This document shows, piece after piece, positions 17,300 through 27,661 of a DNA stretch of 45,384 nt. Numbering within the stretch: the first letter of the stretch is position 1; each line of letters starts with the position of its first letter. Position numbers and translations under genes: made by a program. The stretch comes from Cyclobacteriaceae bacterium. GTDB lineage: Bacteria; Bacteroidota; Bacteroidia; Cytophagales; Cyclobacteriaceae. Under the pieces are notes generated by a model. That model had not been told where the DNA came from. It did not search any database and saw only the letters and a list, made by a program, of their open reading frames with translations. The stretch covers positions 1 through 45,384 of the forward strand of contig BQJT01000010.1 in assembly GCA_021604845.1 (NCBI GenBank), written 5' to 3'.

Positions 17300-17998
17300 G
17301 TGTTAGAACAGAGCTACACCTATTTATTTATCAATGCAGCCAGTCTGGCAATCCCTTTGGCCTTTAGTTTCGAGCGTCGTATCCAGTTTTTTGGACAATG
17401 GAAGTTTTGGAGCCTTTCAATTATCATTCCTGGAGCATTCTTTATTGCCTGGGATGTAATCTTTACCAATTGGGGCATTTGGGGGTTTAACAGCAGTTAT
17501 ATAACCGGGGTTTATCTGCTGGATCTACCAATAGAGGAATGGCTGTTTTTTTTCTGTATACCATACGCCTGTTTATTTACTTACACTGCTCTTAACCATT
17601 TATTCCTGAAGGAAATCAACCGCCGGGTAACCGCCCTCATTACCTTTTCACTGGCGGGTATTTTACTGCTGGTTCTCTGCTTTAATATTGACAAGGCCTA
17701 TACATTCACCACATTTTCTCTATTGTTGCTTGCTCTATTAGTTCACTACTGGTGGATTCCGGGTAGTTACCTGGGTAAATTCTATATAGTATATGCTTTC
17801 ATATTGATTCCATTCTTTATAGTTAATGGTGTGCTTACAGGATCTTTCATCGAAGGTGAAGTTGTCTGGTACAATAATCAGGAGAACCTCGGGCTTAGAA
17901 TATTTACCATTCCCGTCGAAGACACATTCTACGGTATGTTACTGATATTAATGAATGTAACCATCTTTGAGTCACTGAAGAAACGATCAGCTGGGTAG
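17300..17998 (+). CDS. crtY: Fused heterodimer-type lycopene beta-cyclase
   Basis: Multi-pass membrane protein of 232 residues that cyclises lycopene to beta-carotene. It belongs to the CrtYc/CrtYd type, here with both halves in one chain: each half carries the conserved acidic motif after a membrane helix, PIEEW at 77-81 and PVED at 205-208. About seven hydrophobic segments are predicted. It starts with GTG directly after the crtZ stop. This cyclase is unrelated to the flavin-dependent CrtY of proteobacteria; the symbol is by function. Confidence 0.88.
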   Translation: MLEQSYTYLFINAASLAIPLAFSFERRIQFFGQWKFWSLSIIIPGAFFIAWDVIFTNWGIWGFNSSYITGVYLLDLPIEEWLFFFCIPYACLFTYTALNHLFLKEINRRVTALITFSLAGILLLVLCFNIDKAYTFTTFSLLLLALLVHYWWIPGSYLGKFYIVYAFILIPFFIVNGVLTGSFIEGEVVWYNNQENLGLRIFTIPVEDTFYGMLLILMNVTIFESLKKRSAG

Positions 17999-18060
17999 CT
18001 ATTTTTCAAGTTTCTCCATTTGAAACATTTAATAACCAGGCAACGGACTGGATATTTTAT

Positions 18061-18068
18061 TATTTTTG
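18061..18068 (+). promoter_or_regulatory. Candidate -7 element of valS
   Basis: TATTTTTG matches TAnnTTTG and lies 21 bases before the valS ATG. No good TTTG is seen at the -33 distance. Confidence 0.45.
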
Positions 18069-18089
18069 CCTCCCTGAAAGCTGAGTCTA

Positions 18090-20708
18090 ATGCCTAAGTC
18101 GTCGAAATACCAACCACAACAAGTTGAAGAAAAATGGTACCAGTACTGGCTGGACCAGGGGTTCTTCAGATCCAAACCTAACCCGGAAAAAGAACCCTAT
18201 GCTATTGTAATTCCCCCTCCTAATGTGACAGGGGTATTACATATGGGCCATATGCTGAATAATACTATTCAGGATGTTCTAATCCGAAAAGCGCGGATGG
18301 AAGGCAAAGAAGCCTGCTGGGTTCCCGGAACCGACCATGCTTCCATCGCCACTGAGGCCAAGGTAGTAGCCATGCTTAAAGCACAAGGGATAGAGAAAAA
18401 CCAGGTTACCAGGGAAGAATTTATAGCACATGCCTGGGAATGGACCCATAAATATGGAGGAATAATCCTTGAACAACTAAAGAAGCTTGGAGCATCTTGT
18501 GACTGGGACAGAACGGCGTTCACCATGAACGACCAGTACTACAAAGATGTAATCAAGGTATTTGTAGATCTGTACCACAAAGGATTGATTTATCGGGGTA
18601 TTAGAATGGTAAACTGGGACCCCGTTGGTCAAACTGCACTTAGTGATGAGGAAGTTAATCACCGGGAAGTTCAGTCCAGTTTGTACTACGTCAAATATTT
18701 CCTTGAAGGAAGTGAGGAAAGCATTACCATTGCCACCACCAGACCTGAAACCATTCTTGGAGATACCGCGGTTTGTATAAACCCAAACGACACACGTTAC
18801 AGTCATTTAAAAGGGAAAAAAGTTGTTGTTCCCCTGATAAACAGGGTGGTACCTGTTATTCAGGATGAATATGTGTCAATGGAATTTGGTACAGGTTGCC
18901 TGAAAGTTACTCCTGCCCATGACCTTAATGACTATGAATTGGGTGTAAAACATAATCTTGCCAGTATCGATATCCTGAGTGATGATGGTACGTTGAATGA
19001 AAAAGCGCAATTATATATTGGCGAAGACAGGTTTAAGGCACGGGGTCTTATTGTAAAGGACCTTGAAAAATCAGGACAACTAATAAAGGTCGAAGATTAT
19101 CTGAACAATGTGGGTTTCTCAGAAAGAACCGATGCGGTCATTGAACCCAAACTTTCGCTTCAATGGTTTATGAAGATGGAGGAATTGTCAAAGCCGGCGC
19201 TGGAACATGTACTCAACGGTGATATTCAATTCCATCCTGGAAAGTTTATCAATACGTATCGGCACTGGATGGAAAACATCAGGGATTGGTGTGTTTCACG
19301 CCAGCTATGGTGGGGCCACAGGATACCTGCCTACTACCTGCCTGATGGCACTCACGTGGTGGCTGAGTCCGCTGAAGAAGCACTTGCAATTGCCCAAGAA
19401 AATAACCCTGATCTCAATCTGAAAGATCTGATACAGGATGAGGACGTACTTGACACCTGGGCTTCAAGCTGGCTTTGGCCTATTGCGGTTTTCGACGGCA
19501 TCTCAAACCCAGATAATGAAGAAATCAAATACTACTATCCCACCAAAGATTTAGTAACTGCTCCAGAGATATTGTTTTTCTGGGTAGCACGGATGATTAT
19601 TGCAGGGTACCAATACCTGGATACTAAACCATTTGAGCATGTATACCTTACAGGTATCGTACGCGACAAACAAAGGCGAAAAATGTCAAAATCTTTGGGC
19701 AATTCTCCGGATCCGCTGGAGTTAATTGCCCAATATGGTGCTGACGGTGTTCGGACAGGTATGCTGTTTAGCTCTCCCGCCGGAAACGATCTGCTGTTTG
19801 ATGAAAAGCTTTGCGAGCAGGGAAGAAATTTCAGTAATAAGATATGGAACGCACTTCGTTTAATTAAAGGATGGGAAGTAATCCAGGGGGATAACCAAGA
19901 AAACCATCAGGCCACAACCTGGTTCAAACACAGATCTAACCAGGCCCAGGCAGAAATCGAAGACCATTTCAGTAAGTTCCGCATCTCAGATGCATTAATG
20001 ACGCTTTACAAACTGGTATGGGATGATTTCTGTTCCTGGTATCTGGAGATGGTCAAACCTGCGTATCAGCAGCCAATTGATGGGAAAACATACCAGCAGA
20101 CTATTGAGTTCTTTGAAACTCTTATGAAGCTACTTCACCCCTTTATGCCATTTATTACAGAAGAGGTATGGCACGAACTGGGACAGCGGGATGATAGCGA
20201 CTGTATTATTATTGCTGATTGGCCGCAAAATAATCCTTTCGATCCCGAGTTGCTTAAACAGGTAAATAGGATTTTCGAGGTAATTAGTCAGATCCGTCAC
20301 GTGCGGTCACAATCGCAAACTCCGCCGCGCGATAGCATTGGACTTTATATCAGGAGCGGTTCCGAAAACTTGTACCAGTCATATAAGACCGCCATAAAAA
20401 AACTAGGCAATATCAGTGAACTTGAAATTTGCGATAGTCTGCCGCAAGTTCCGGGCAGTGGGTTTGTAGTGAGAGACGATGAGTTTCTGTTGCTAACTCC
20501 CCAAAATTCCGACCCCGCACAAGATAAAGAACAGCTCGAAAAAGAGCTGGAATATACTAAAGGCTTTCTTTCAGCAGTTGAAAAAAAACTGAACAATCAA
20601 CGATTCGTGGATAACGCTCCCAGCCAGGTGGTGGAAAATGAAAAGAAGAAAAAAGAAGATGCTGAAGCAAAAATCAGGACACTGGAAACCAGCTTAGCCA
20701 AACTTTAA
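18090..20708 (+). CDS. valS: Valine--tRNA ligase
   Basis: Class I aminoacyl-tRNA synthetase charging tRNA-Val. The 872-residue protein has the HIGH-type motif HMGH at 51-54, an editing domain in the middle third ([14 protein letters not shown]), the KMSKS loop at about 531-535, an anticodon-binding domain (around 620-760) and a C-terminal coiled coil rich in Lys and Glu, which is specific to ValRS among its relatives. Its stop codon overlaps that of the convergent ald gene at a TTAA. Confidence 0.98.
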   Translation: MPKSSKYQPQQVEEKWYQYWLDQGFFRSKPNPEKEPYAIVIPPPNVTGVLHMGHMLNNTIQDVLIRKARMEGKEACWVPGTDHASIATEAKVVAMLKAQGIEKNQVTREEFIAHAWEWTHKYGGIILEQLKKLGASCDWDRTAFTMNDQYYKDVIKVFVDLYHKGLIYRGIRMVNWDPVGQTALSDEEVNHREVQSSLYYVKYFLEGSEESITIATTRPETILGDTAVCINPNDTRYSHLKGKKVVVPLINRVVPVIQDEYVSMEFGTGCLKVTPAHDLNDYELGVKHNLASIDILSDDGTLNEKAQLYIGEDRFKARGLIVKDLEKSGQLIKVEDYLNNVGFSERTDAVIEPKLSLQWFMKMEELSKPALEHVLNGDIQFHPGKFINTYRHWMENIRDWCVSRQLWWGHRIPAYYLPDGTHVVAESAEEALAIAQENNPDLNLKDLIQDEDVLDTWASSWLWPIAVFDGISNPDNEEIKYYYPTKDLVTAPEILFFWVARMIIAGYQYLDTKPFEHVYLTGIVRDKQRRKMSKSLGNSPDPLELIAQYGADGVRTGMLFSSPAGNDLLFDEKLCEQGRNFSNKIWNALRLIKGWEVIQGDNQENHQATTWFKHRSNQAQAEIEDHFSKFRISDALMTLYKLVWDDFCSWYLEMVKPAYQQPIDGKTYQQTIEFFETLMKLLHPFMPFITEEVWHELGQRDDSDCIIIADWPQNNPFDPELLKQVNRIFEVISQIRHVRSQSQTPPRDSIGLYIRSGSENLYQSYKTAIKKLGNISELEICDSLPQVPGSGFVVRDDEFLLLTPQNSDPAQDKEQLEKELEYTKGFLSAVEKKLNNQRFVDNAPSQVVENEKKKKEDAEAKIRTLETSLAKL

Positions 20709-21922
20709 AACCTGGTTCCAATAAACAAACTGAGATCCTTACATTTCATGTTGAATTTTGTGCCAACATCAGCATTAGTTATATTTCCTTTAAAAGTATA
20801 AACCCCCTTCATAAACCAACGATTGGCAAAAATCATATCTTCTATAGATCCTGCCTCTGCGATTTGAAGCAAAACCGGAGTAAATATATGGCTGAATGCA
20901 CTGGTAGCAGTTCTGGCCACTCTGGAGGCAATATTCGGCACGCAGTAATGAATAACATCATACTTTTTAAATACCGGATTGCTATGAGTGGTGACTCTGG
21001 AAGTTTCAAAGCATCCTCCCTGATCAATACTGACATCGATGACGATTGAATCAGGTTTCATGGAGGAAACCATCTCTTCAGTTACAATACAACGGCTTCT
21101 TCCTCTTTCGGCACGAATGGCCCCGATTACCACGTCTGCAGATTTTAGTGATTCGATAAGTGTGGCAGTATCTATGGTTGAAGTATAGATCTGTTGGCCA
21201 AGGGCGTGTTTTAAACGGCGTAACTTGTAAATATGGTTGTCGAAAACCTTTATCTGTGCGCCCAATCCCAAGGCTGCCCGTGCAGCGAATTCTGCCACAG
21301 TCCCGGCTCCCAACACTACAACCTTGGTTGGTGGTACGCCAGTAATGCCCCCTAGCAGCACACCTTTGCCGTTATTCACACTACTTAAGTATTCGGTGGC
21401 AATGGGTATTACCGTACTACCAGCGATTTCGCTCATAGCGCGTACAGTGGGTAATCCACCTACCTTATCTTCAATTTGTTCGATGGCAATGCCGGTGATC
21501 CGTTTATCATTCAGAGCCTTTAGGTAATCTACTGTCTGACTGCCAATTTGCAGGGCGGAGATCAGGGTTTTTCCAGGTACCAGGTAACCTATTTCCTGCG
21601 GTGTAGGTGGTGCTATTTTAAGCACAATGCTGCTTTTAAAAACCTCTTCGGTATCATAACTGATCCTTGCCCCTGCTTCACTATACTCCCTGTCAGTAAA
21701 CTTTGCTTTTTGTCCGGCAGTGCTTTCTACCACTACCTGGTGGCCATTGTCTACCAGTAAACCAACGGCCTCGGGATTAAGGGAAACTCTGTTCTCCTGC
21801 AAAGAAACCTCCTTGGGTATTCCTATTGACAAGGAAGTATTCCCGCTACTAACTTTTAAAAGTGACTCCTGAGGGTAAATGCTTTCCTGCGATGATGCTT
21901 TGCCTTTGCCAGCGTTAGTCAT
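20705..21922 (-). CDS. ald: Alanine dehydrogenase
   Basis: NAD-dependent interconversion of L-alanine and pyruvate plus ammonium. The N-terminal AlaDH/PNT domain ([17 protein letters not shown], then [16 protein letters not shown]) and the C-terminal NAD domain ([21 protein letters not shown]) are clear. The ATG at 21922 gives 405 residues with an N-terminal extension of about 30 over the shortest family members; a TTG at 21967 would extend it further into tsaE. It overlaps the tsaE stop by 8 bases, so it is the last gene of a porX-tsaE-ald unit. Confidence 0.93.
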   Translation of the reverse strand: MTNAGKGKASSQESIYPQESLLKVSSGNTSLSIGIPKEVSLQENRVSLNPEAVGLLVDNGHQVVVESTAGQKAKFTDREYSEAGARISYDTEEVFKSSIVLKIAPPTPQEIGYLVPGKTLISALQIGSQTVDYLKALNDKRITGIAIEQIEDKVGGLPTVRAMSEIAGSTVIPIATEYLSSVNNGKGVLLGGITGVPPTKVVVLGAGTVAEFAARAALGLGAQIKVFDNHIYKLRRLKHALGQQIYTSTIDTATLIESLKSADVVIGAIRAERGRSRCIVTEEMVSSMKPDSIVIDVSIDQGGCFETSRVTTHSNPVFKKYDVIHYCVPNIASRVARTATSAFSHIFTPVLLQIAEAGSIEDMIFANRWFMKGVYTFKGNITNADVGTKFNMKCKDLSLFIGTRF

Positions 21923-22361
21923 TCCTTGCGATTTTGATGGTTCTAAAACCGTCTTCCTGTACCTCAATGGTAATCAACACGTTTTTGGCTGGGATCAGTG
22001 GTGCCACCAGCCCTGGCCATTCCAGGAAACATAAATTACCAGAATCAAAATACTCTTCACAACCTATTTCAACCGCTTCGTGAAGGTGGTTCAACCTGTA
22101 AAAATCAAAGTGATATATGGTATCACCATTTGATGCTTGATATTCCTGTACTAATGAATATGTGGGGCTTGTAACCTGATCAACTACTCCAAATGACTGG
22201 CAAATTGCCTGTATCAATGAGGTTTTTCCAGCCCCCATCTCACCTTCGAATAACCAGATGTTATCATCCCCGGCGAAATCAATTAATTTAGGCGCCAGGA
22301 GCTTTAACTCATCAGGATTCTTAGCAATAAAAAGTCCCTCAGCCACCTGAAGATTAACCAT
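21915..22361 (-). CDS. tsaE: tRNA threonylcarbamoyladenosine biosynthesis ATPase TsaE
   Basis: P-loop ATPase of the TsaB-TsaD-TsaE complex that makes t6A37 on ANN-decoding tRNAs. The Walker A loop GEMGAGKT is at 40-47, followed by SPTYSLVQEY and HFDFYRL segments typical of the family. The 148-residue length is usual. It overlaps porX by 8 bases on one side and ald on the other. Confidence 0.96.
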   Translation of the reverse strand: MVNLQVAEGLFIAKNPDELKLLAPKLIDFAGDDNIWLFEGEMGAGKTSLIQAICQSFGVVDQVTSPTYSLVQEYQASNGDTIYHFDFYRLNHLHEAVEIGCEEYFDSGNLCFLEWPGLVAPLIPAKNVLITIEVQEDGFRTIKIARND

Positions 22362-23913
22362 TCCGCGAAGTTAAGGAAATTATTGGAATAATCATTTCCT
22401 CCATTGAAACTCCACCATGTTGAAAGGTGTCCCGATAGTAATTAACGTAATAATTATAATTGTTAGGATAGGCGAAAAAATTATCTTCCATGGCAAATAC
22501 ATACGAAGTGCTCACATTCAATTTAGGCAGGTGAAACTCTTCCGGCTTTCTAATGGCAAAAATATTTTTACCGTCATATCCCAGGTTCTTGCCCTGCTTA
22601 TATCTTAAATTGGTATTGGTCTTCTTATCACCGACGATCTTAAAAGGTCTTTTGACTCTAATTGTGCCATGATCAGTGGTAATTATTATAGCAGCACCTT
22701 TCTCCGAAATTCTTTTAATGGTCTCCAGCAGCGGAGAGTGTATAAACCAGGAGTTTGTGATAGATCGGTACGCCGACTCATCATGCGCCAATTCCCTGAT
22801 CATTTGCATATCCGTTCGGGCATGAGAAAGCATATCAACGAAGTTGTAAACAATTACATTTAAATCGTTCGACATCAAATTGCTTATGCTGTCCAGCACT
22901 TGCTTACCTTGGTTGGTATGAATTACCTTGTTGTAGCTGTGTTTAATGTCTAACCGTTGTTTGGCAATCTGCCTGGCTAGAAATGTTTCTTCATTTTTAT
23001 TCTTGGTTTCATCGTTGTCCTCTCCTACCCAAATATCCGGGTGAAACTTAGCCATTTCCAATGGAAGCATCCCGGAGAAAATAGCATTCCTTGAATATGC
23101 AGTGGTGGTTGGTAAAATGGAATAGTATAGTTCTTCTTCATCCACGTTGAAATAATCCAGAATTGAGGGCTCAATTATTTTCCATTGGTCGTATCTAAGG
23201 TTATCTATAACGATAAAAAACAAAGGTCTGTCCTTATTCAATTTAGGGAAAACCCGTTCTTTCATCAGTTGATGAGAAAGTAAGGGTCTAGACACTGAAG
23301 GATCATTCAACCAGTCCCGGTAATTCTCAATGATAAACTTGGAAAAATTGGCATTAGCTTCAACTTTCTGATTTTCCAGAACCTCGGCCATGCTCCTGTT
23401 TTCTGTGTTGTCTATCTCCAACTCCCAGTACACCAATTTTTTGTATATATCAACCCATTCAGAATGGGTAAGGTGCTCGCTAAAGGCCATGGAAAGGTTT
23501 CGAAAATCCTGCTGATAATTCAGGTTGGTTTTTTCCGTAACCAGTCGCTTATTGTCGAGGATTTTCTTTACCGATAACAAAATTTGGTTTGGGTTCAGTG
23601 GTTTTATCAGGTAGTCGGCAATTTTAGATCCAATAGCTTCTTCCATGATGTATTCCTCTTCACTCTTGGTAATCATTACCACAGGTATGGTGGGTTTGTT
23701 AGCCTTTATTAAACCCAGAGTTTCAAGTCCGGACATGCCCGGCATATTCTCATCCAGAAATACAATGTCAAAATATTCGTTCTCAAATTTTTCTATAGCA
23801 TCGGCACCGCTGTTCACCGGAGTGACATCATAACCTTTGTTATTTAAAAACAGAATATGAGGCTTTAGTAAATCGATCTCATCATCCGCCCATAAAATAT
23901 TGTACCTTTGCAT
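22354..23913 (-). CDS. porX: PorX, response regulator with PglZ domain (type IX secretion control)
   Basis: Two-component regulator that with the kinase PorY controls type IX secretion genes in Bacteroidota. Receiver domain at residues 1-120 with acidic pair Asp10-Asp11, phospho-acceptor Asp54 (VFLDENMPGMSG) and Lys104; a helical linker; then a PglZ alkaline-phosphatase-like domain (about 220-519) with the metal-binding Asp in VIDNLRYD, threonines 269-271 at the nucleophile position, and ITTDHGT near the C-terminus. Length of 519 is typical. Its start codon lies only 54 bases from the TTG start of the divergent HD protein. No porY is in view. Confidence 0.95.
   Translation of the reverse strand: MQRYNILWADDEIDLLKPHILFLNNKGYDVTPVNSGADAIEKFENEYFDIVFLDENMPGMSGLETLGLIKANKPTIPVVMITKSEEEYIMEEAIGSKIADYLIKPLNPNQILLSVKKILDNKRLVTEKTNLNYQQDFRNLSMAFSEHLTHSEWVDIYKKLVYWELEIDNTENRSMAEVLENQKVEANANFSKFIIENYRDWLNDPSVSRPLLSHQLMKERVFPKLNKDRPLFFIVIDNLRYDQWKIIEPSILDYFNVDEEELYYSILPTTTAYSRNAIFSGMLPLEMAKFHPDIWVGEDNDETKNKNEETFLARQIAKQRLDIKHSYNKVIHTNQGKQVLDSISNLMSNDLNVIVYNFVDMLSHARTDMQMIRELAHDESAYRSITNSWFIHSPLLETIKRISEKGAAIIITTDHGTIRVKRPFKIVGDKKTNTNLRYKQGKNLGYDGKNIFAIRKPEEFHLPKLNVSTSYVFAMEDNFFAYPNNYNYYVNYYRDTFQHGGVSMEEMIIPIISLTSRNG
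23904..23911 (+). promoter_or_regulatory. Candidate -7 element for the HD phosphohydrolase gene, overlapping the porX start codon
   Basis: TACCTTTG fits TAnnTTTG on the plus strand. It covers the porX ATG on the other strand and would start transcription near 23918, downstream of the ATG at 23908, arguing for the TTG start at 23968. Confidence 0.4.
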
Positions 23914-23967
23914 TTTCGATTTTCTTTATTTAAAGTTACCCTTTTAAAAGGTACTTATAAAACCCCC

Positions 23968-25197
23968 TTGGAGAAGAAAAAAATTATTAATGACCCTGTT
24001 TATGGTTTTATTACCATTCCCGATGGACTGATCTACGAAATAATTTCTCATCCCTATTTCCAAAGATTACGCAGAATTAAACAAATGGGTCTGAACGATT
24101 TTGTTTATCCCGGAGCCCTGCACACCCGGTTTCACCATGCTCTTGGGTCCATGCACCTGATGAGTGTAGCGTTGGGCAACCTCCGACAAAAGGGTCATGA
24201 AATCAACAACCATGAGTTTGAGTCCATGTTATCAGCGATTCTCTTACATGACATAGGTCATGGTCCTTTCTCACATGCACTTGAGTCGACATTGTTGCTT
24301 AATGGTAATCACGAACAAATAACGGTTATTATTATGCAGTACCTCAATAGAATATTTAATGGCAGGCTTCAAACCGCAATTGAGGTATTCCAGAACAAAT
24401 ACCCGAAACCCTTCCTGCATCAACTGGTATCCAGCCAACTGGACATTGACAGATTGGATTACCTGCAGCGCGACAGCTTTTTCACAGGGGTATCAGAAGG
24501 AACCATTGGCTCTGACCGGATCATTAACATGCTAAACGTTGAAGATGGTCAGTTGGTGGTTGAAGAGAAAGGAATTTACAGTATTGAAAACTTTCTTAAC
24601 GCCAGACGCCTGATGTATTGGCAGGTATATCTGCATAAAACCTCGGTAGCAGCAGAGAAAATGATGGTATCCCTAATTCGAAGGGCACAGTTTTTAATGC
24701 AAAAGAATAAAGAAGTTCCCTGTACTCCCAATCTTGAACTATTTTTACGTGAACCGGTAGAGGCGCAAAGTCTGGCTACCGATTTGCATTTGCTGGATGC
24801 TTATTGCCAGATAGATGACTACGATATTTGGTCGGGGATAAAAGCCTGGCAGTATCACCGGGATCCGGTACTTTCCAATATTAGTAAAATGTTCCTTACC
24901 CGTGATCTGTTTCAGATTATTCTGCATTTGGAACCAGTTGAAGTAAACCTGGAAAGTCTTAAAGAAAAAATAGCAGCACACTTCAATCTAACTTCCCCGG
25001 AAGATCTTAATTTTTTGATATGCCAGGGAGTGATAACCAATGCTGCCTACATTTCCGGTAACTCAGGGATAAGTATTTTAAATAAGCATGGAACAATGAT
25101 TGACATTGCTAATGCCTCTGATCTCCCGAATATATCCGCACTGGGCAAAATTGTAAAGAAATATTATCTAACGTGGCCCAAAAGTGTAAATTTGTGA
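23968..25197 (+). CDS. HD-domain phosphohydrolase
   Basis: Metal-dependent phosphohydrolase of the dGTPase/SAMHD-like HD family; substrate unknown, possibly nucleotides. The metal ligands are visible as RFHHALG (His56) and LLHDIGHGPFSH (His94-Asp95), with a later DRLDYLQRD segment. The TTG at 23968 gives a product starting MEKKKIINDPVYGFI (409 residues), as in related proteins; the upstream ATG at 23908 would overlap the porX coding region and its own promoter element. The gene is followed after 24 bases by lpxD. Confidence 0.85.
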   Translation: MEKKKIINDPVYGFITIPDGLIYEIISHPYFQRLRRIKQMGLNDFVYPGALHTRFHHALGSMHLMSVALGNLRQKGHEINNHEFESMLSAILLHDIGHGPFSHALESTLLLNGNHEQITVIIMQYLNRIFNGRLQTAIEVFQNKYPKPFLHQLVSSQLDIDRLDYLQRDSFFTGVSEGTIGSDRIINMLNVEDGQLVVEEKGIYSIENFLNARRLMYWQVYLHKTSVAAEKMMVSLIRRAQFLMQKNKEVPCTPNLELFLREPVEAQSLATDLHLLDAYCQIDDYDIWSGIKAWQYHRDPVLSNISKMFLTRDLFQIILHLEPVEVNLESLKEKIAAHFNLTSPEDLNFLICQGVITNAAYISGNSGISILNKHGTMIDIANASDLPNISALGKIVKKYYLTWPKSVNL

Positions 25198-25221
25198 CGT
25201 TTTCAAACCCCCTGATTCTCA

Positions 25222-26268
25222 ATGCAATTTACTATCAATCAACTGGCAGAACTTCTCGGTGGTGAAGTTATAGGTAATGGCGAAGCGAAAGTAAACAATA
25301 TAGGACCGTTGGATAAGGCCGGTCCTGGCACAATCTCGTTTCTTCATAACCCTAAATACGAGCCACAACTTTACACCACCAAAGCCGAAGCAGTGATAGT
25401 CAATCGGAAACTGCAGTTAAAAGAGCCTATTGAACCAGTGCTGATTGCAGTGGAAGATCCCTACAGCAGCTTAACTGTTTTACTTGAACAATATCAAAAA
25501 CTTACAGAATCAGCCAAAGAGGGCGTGGAGGAACCTGCTTTCCTTGGCGAAGGAGCAGAAGTTGGAAATTCCGTATACAGAGGGGCCTTTTCATATATAG
25601 GCAAGAACACAACAATTGGAAATAATGTAAAGATATATCCCAATGCCTACATTGGAGATAATGCAAAGATCGGTGATAACTCGATAATCTTTGCCGGGGT
25701 TAAAATATACTCAGGTTGTATTATAGGCAATAATTGTGTAATCCACGCCGGAGCGGTTATCGGGAGTGATGGATTCGGATTTGCTCCGCAAGAAGATGGC
25801 AGCTATCAGGCAATTCCTCAGGTGGGAATTGTAATTCTGGAGGATCATGTACGTGTTGGCGCAAATACTACCATCGACTGCGGCACTCTGGAGGCCACTG
25901 TGATAAGGTCCGGGGTTAAACTGGACAACTTGATACAAATTGCCCACAATGTAGAAATCGGAGAAAACACCGCAGTTGCAGCTCAAGCGGGAATATCTGG
26001 ATCTGCAAAAATTGGCAAAAATTGTATTATTGCCGGACAGGCTGGAATTACCGGGCATCTTGCTATTGCAGACAGGGTAACTATTGGGGCACAGGCCGGA
26101 ATCCCAAAATCAGTCACCAAAGAAGGATCAATTTTACTTGGAAGTCCTGCCATTGACATCATGAATTTTAAACGCTCTTTTACACACTTTAAAAACCTTC
26201 CCGATATGGCTGGTAGAATTAATGATCTTGAGAAAAAAGTACTAAATTTGCCCCCCAGCGAGAAATAG
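25222..26268 (+). CDS. lpxD: UDP-3-O-(3-hydroxyacyl)glucosamine N-acyltransferase
   Basis: Third enzyme of lipid A synthesis, adding the amide-linked hydroxyacyl chain. It has an N-terminal uridine-binding domain (1-100) and a left-handed beta helix of hexapeptide repeats (about 105-320), with the catalytic histidine at 242 in IAHNVEIG and the substrate-binding GSDGFGF segment at 181-187. The 348-residue length is usual. First gene of the lpxD-lpxC/fabZ-lpxA run; one base separates it from the next gene. Confidence 0.97.
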   Translation: MQFTINQLAELLGGEVIGNGEAKVNNIGPLDKAGPGTISFLHNPKYEPQLYTTKAEAVIVNRKLQLKEPIEPVLIAVEDPYSSLTVLLEQYQKLTESAKEGVEEPAFLGEGAEVGNSVYRGAFSYIGKNTTIGNNVKIYPNAYIGDNAKIGDNSIIFAGVKIYSGCIIGNNCVIHAGAVIGSDGFGFAPQEDGSYQAIPQVGIVILEDHVRVGANTTIDCGTLEATVIRSGVKLDNLIQIAHNVEIGENTAVAAQAGISGSAKIGKNCIIAGQAGITGHLAIADRVTIGAQAGIPKSVTKEGSILLGSPAIDIMNFKRSFTHFKNLPDMAGRINDLEKKVLNLPPSEK

Positions 26269-26269
26269 G

Positions 26270-27661
26270 ATGAATATTAAACAACACACGATTAAAGAAT
26301 CGGTTACTGTTTCCGGTGTGGGCCTCCACACCGGAGTAGAGGCAAATATGACCTTCCAGCCTGCAAAGGTCGATCATGGAATCAAGTTTCAAAGAGTGGA
26401 CCTCCCTGATCAACCGATTGTTGATGCCGATGTAGACAATGTGGTCGACCTGTCCAGAGGCACAACTATAGAACAAAACGGAGCCCGGGTTAATACTGTT
26501 GAGCATACGCTGGCAGCGTTGGTAGGGCTTCAAATCGACAATGTACTTATTCAACTGGATGGACCGGAACCTCCGATTATGGATGGAAGTGCCAAGATGT
26601 TTACGGATGCACTGGAAAAGGTCGGTACTGAAGAGCAGAATGCCCTGAGAAACTTTTTTGAAGTTCCGGAAGCCATAATTTACCGCGAAAAGGACCGAAA
26701 CGTTGAAATTGCTGCCTTGCCCCTGGATGACTTTCGGGTAACAGTAATGGTAGATTACAATTCTCCGGTACTGGGCAGTCAACATGCCTACCTAAATGAT
26801 ATAAATGATTTCAACCGGGATATCGCCGATTGTAGAACATTTTGTTTCCTTCATGAACTGGAGATGCTACATGCAAATAACCTGATTAAGGGTGGGGATC
26901 TAAACAATGCCATTGTAGTAGTGGACCGGGTGGTGAAAGATGATGAACTGGAATCACTGGCCAGGCTTTTCAACAAACCTAAAGTTGAAGTGAAAAAAGA
27001 AGGGATACTAAATAATGTTGAACTGAGATATCGAAACGAACCTGCCAGGCATAAGTTGCTGGATGTAGTGGGTGATTTGGCTTTAGTGGGGAGGCCAATC
27101 AAAGCCCAGATCCTGGCAGCAAGACCCGGGCATGCGGCAAATGTAGCCTTTGCCAAAAAATTAAAGAAAGCCATGTTGGAACAGGAGACCAATGTGCCCA
27201 GGTATAACCCCAAGCTTCCTCCGGTGTTGGATATTAAACAAATCGAAGCAAGATTACCGCACAGATACCCATTCCTGCTGGTGGACAAGATTTTCCACCT
27301 CAATGATGAAAGTGTGGCCGGGGTGAAAAATGTAACCATGAACGAGCCATTCTTTCAGGGGCACTTTCCAGGAAACCCTGTAATGCCTGGTGTGCTCCAA
27401 ATTGAGGCTATGGCACAGGTTGGCGGTATCCTGGTTTTAAACACTGTACCAGATCCTGAAAACTACTGGACCTTGTTTTTGGGCGTTGAAAACTTTAAGT
27501 TTAGGAAAATGGTATTACCCGGTGATACTTTGGTAATACAATGCGACCTCATGGCTCCTATTAAAAGAGGGATTGCAAAAATGCGCGGCAAAGGATACGT
27601 CGGGAATCAGCTTGTGTGCGAGGGCTCTATGGTAGCACGAATTGTTCGTAAGGATACATGA
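26270..27661 (+). CDS. lpxC-fabZ: Bifunctional UDP-3-O-acyl-N-acetylglucosamine deacetylase / (3R)-hydroxyacyl-ACP dehydratase
   Basis: Fusion of the committed lipid A enzyme with a fatty-acid dehydratase. LpxC occupies about residues 1-305, with zinc ligands His79 (EHTLAAL) and His261-x3-Asp265 (HKLLD), and the active-site histidine in PGHAAN. FabZ occupies about 320-463, with LPHRYPFLLVDKI, catalytic His365 in GHFPGNPVMPG and Glu379. The fusion is the normal state in Bacteroidota and may balance use of hydroxyacyl-ACP between lipid A and fatty acids. It overlaps lpxA by ATGA. Confidence 0.97.
   Translation: MNIKQHTIKESVTVSGVGLHTGVEANMTFQPAKVDHGIKFQRVDLPDQPIVDADVDNVVDLSRGTTIEQNGARVNTVEHTLAALVGLQIDNVLIQLDGPEPPIMDGSAKMFTDALEKVGTEEQNALRNFFEVPEAIIYREKDRNVEIAALPLDDFRVTVMVDYNSPVLGSQHAYLNDINDFNRDIADCRTFCFLHELEMLHANNLIKGGDLNNAIVVVDRVVKDDELESLARLFNKPKVEVKKEGILNNVELRYRNEPARHKLLDVVGDLALVGRPIKAQILAARPGHAANVAFAKKLKKAMLEQETNVPRYNPKLPPVLDIKQIEARLPHRYPFLLVDKIFHLNDESVAGVKNVTMNEPFFQGHFPGNPVMPGVLQIEAMAQVGGILVLNTVPDPENYWTLFLGVENFKFRKMVLPGDTLVIQCDLMAPIKRGIAKMRGKGYVGNQLVCEGSMVARIVRKDT

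Noticed and set aside
23908-23967. ATG start for the HD phosphohydrolase
   Set aside because: It would overlap the porX coding start and lie upstream of the predicted transcription start; the TTG at 23968 fits homologous N-termini better.
26219-26785. 188-codon open frame on the minus strand
   Set aside because: Antisense to the LpxC half of lpxC-fabZ, with no recognisable domain and no promoter; a shadow of strong codon bias.
26851-27339. 162-codon open frame on the minus strand
   Set aside because: Antisense to lpxC-fabZ; a low-complexity Ser/Leu-rich product typical of reverse-frame reading.
26270-27661. lpxC-fabZ fusion as a novelty
   Set aside because: This fusion is the normal arrangement in Bacteroidota.
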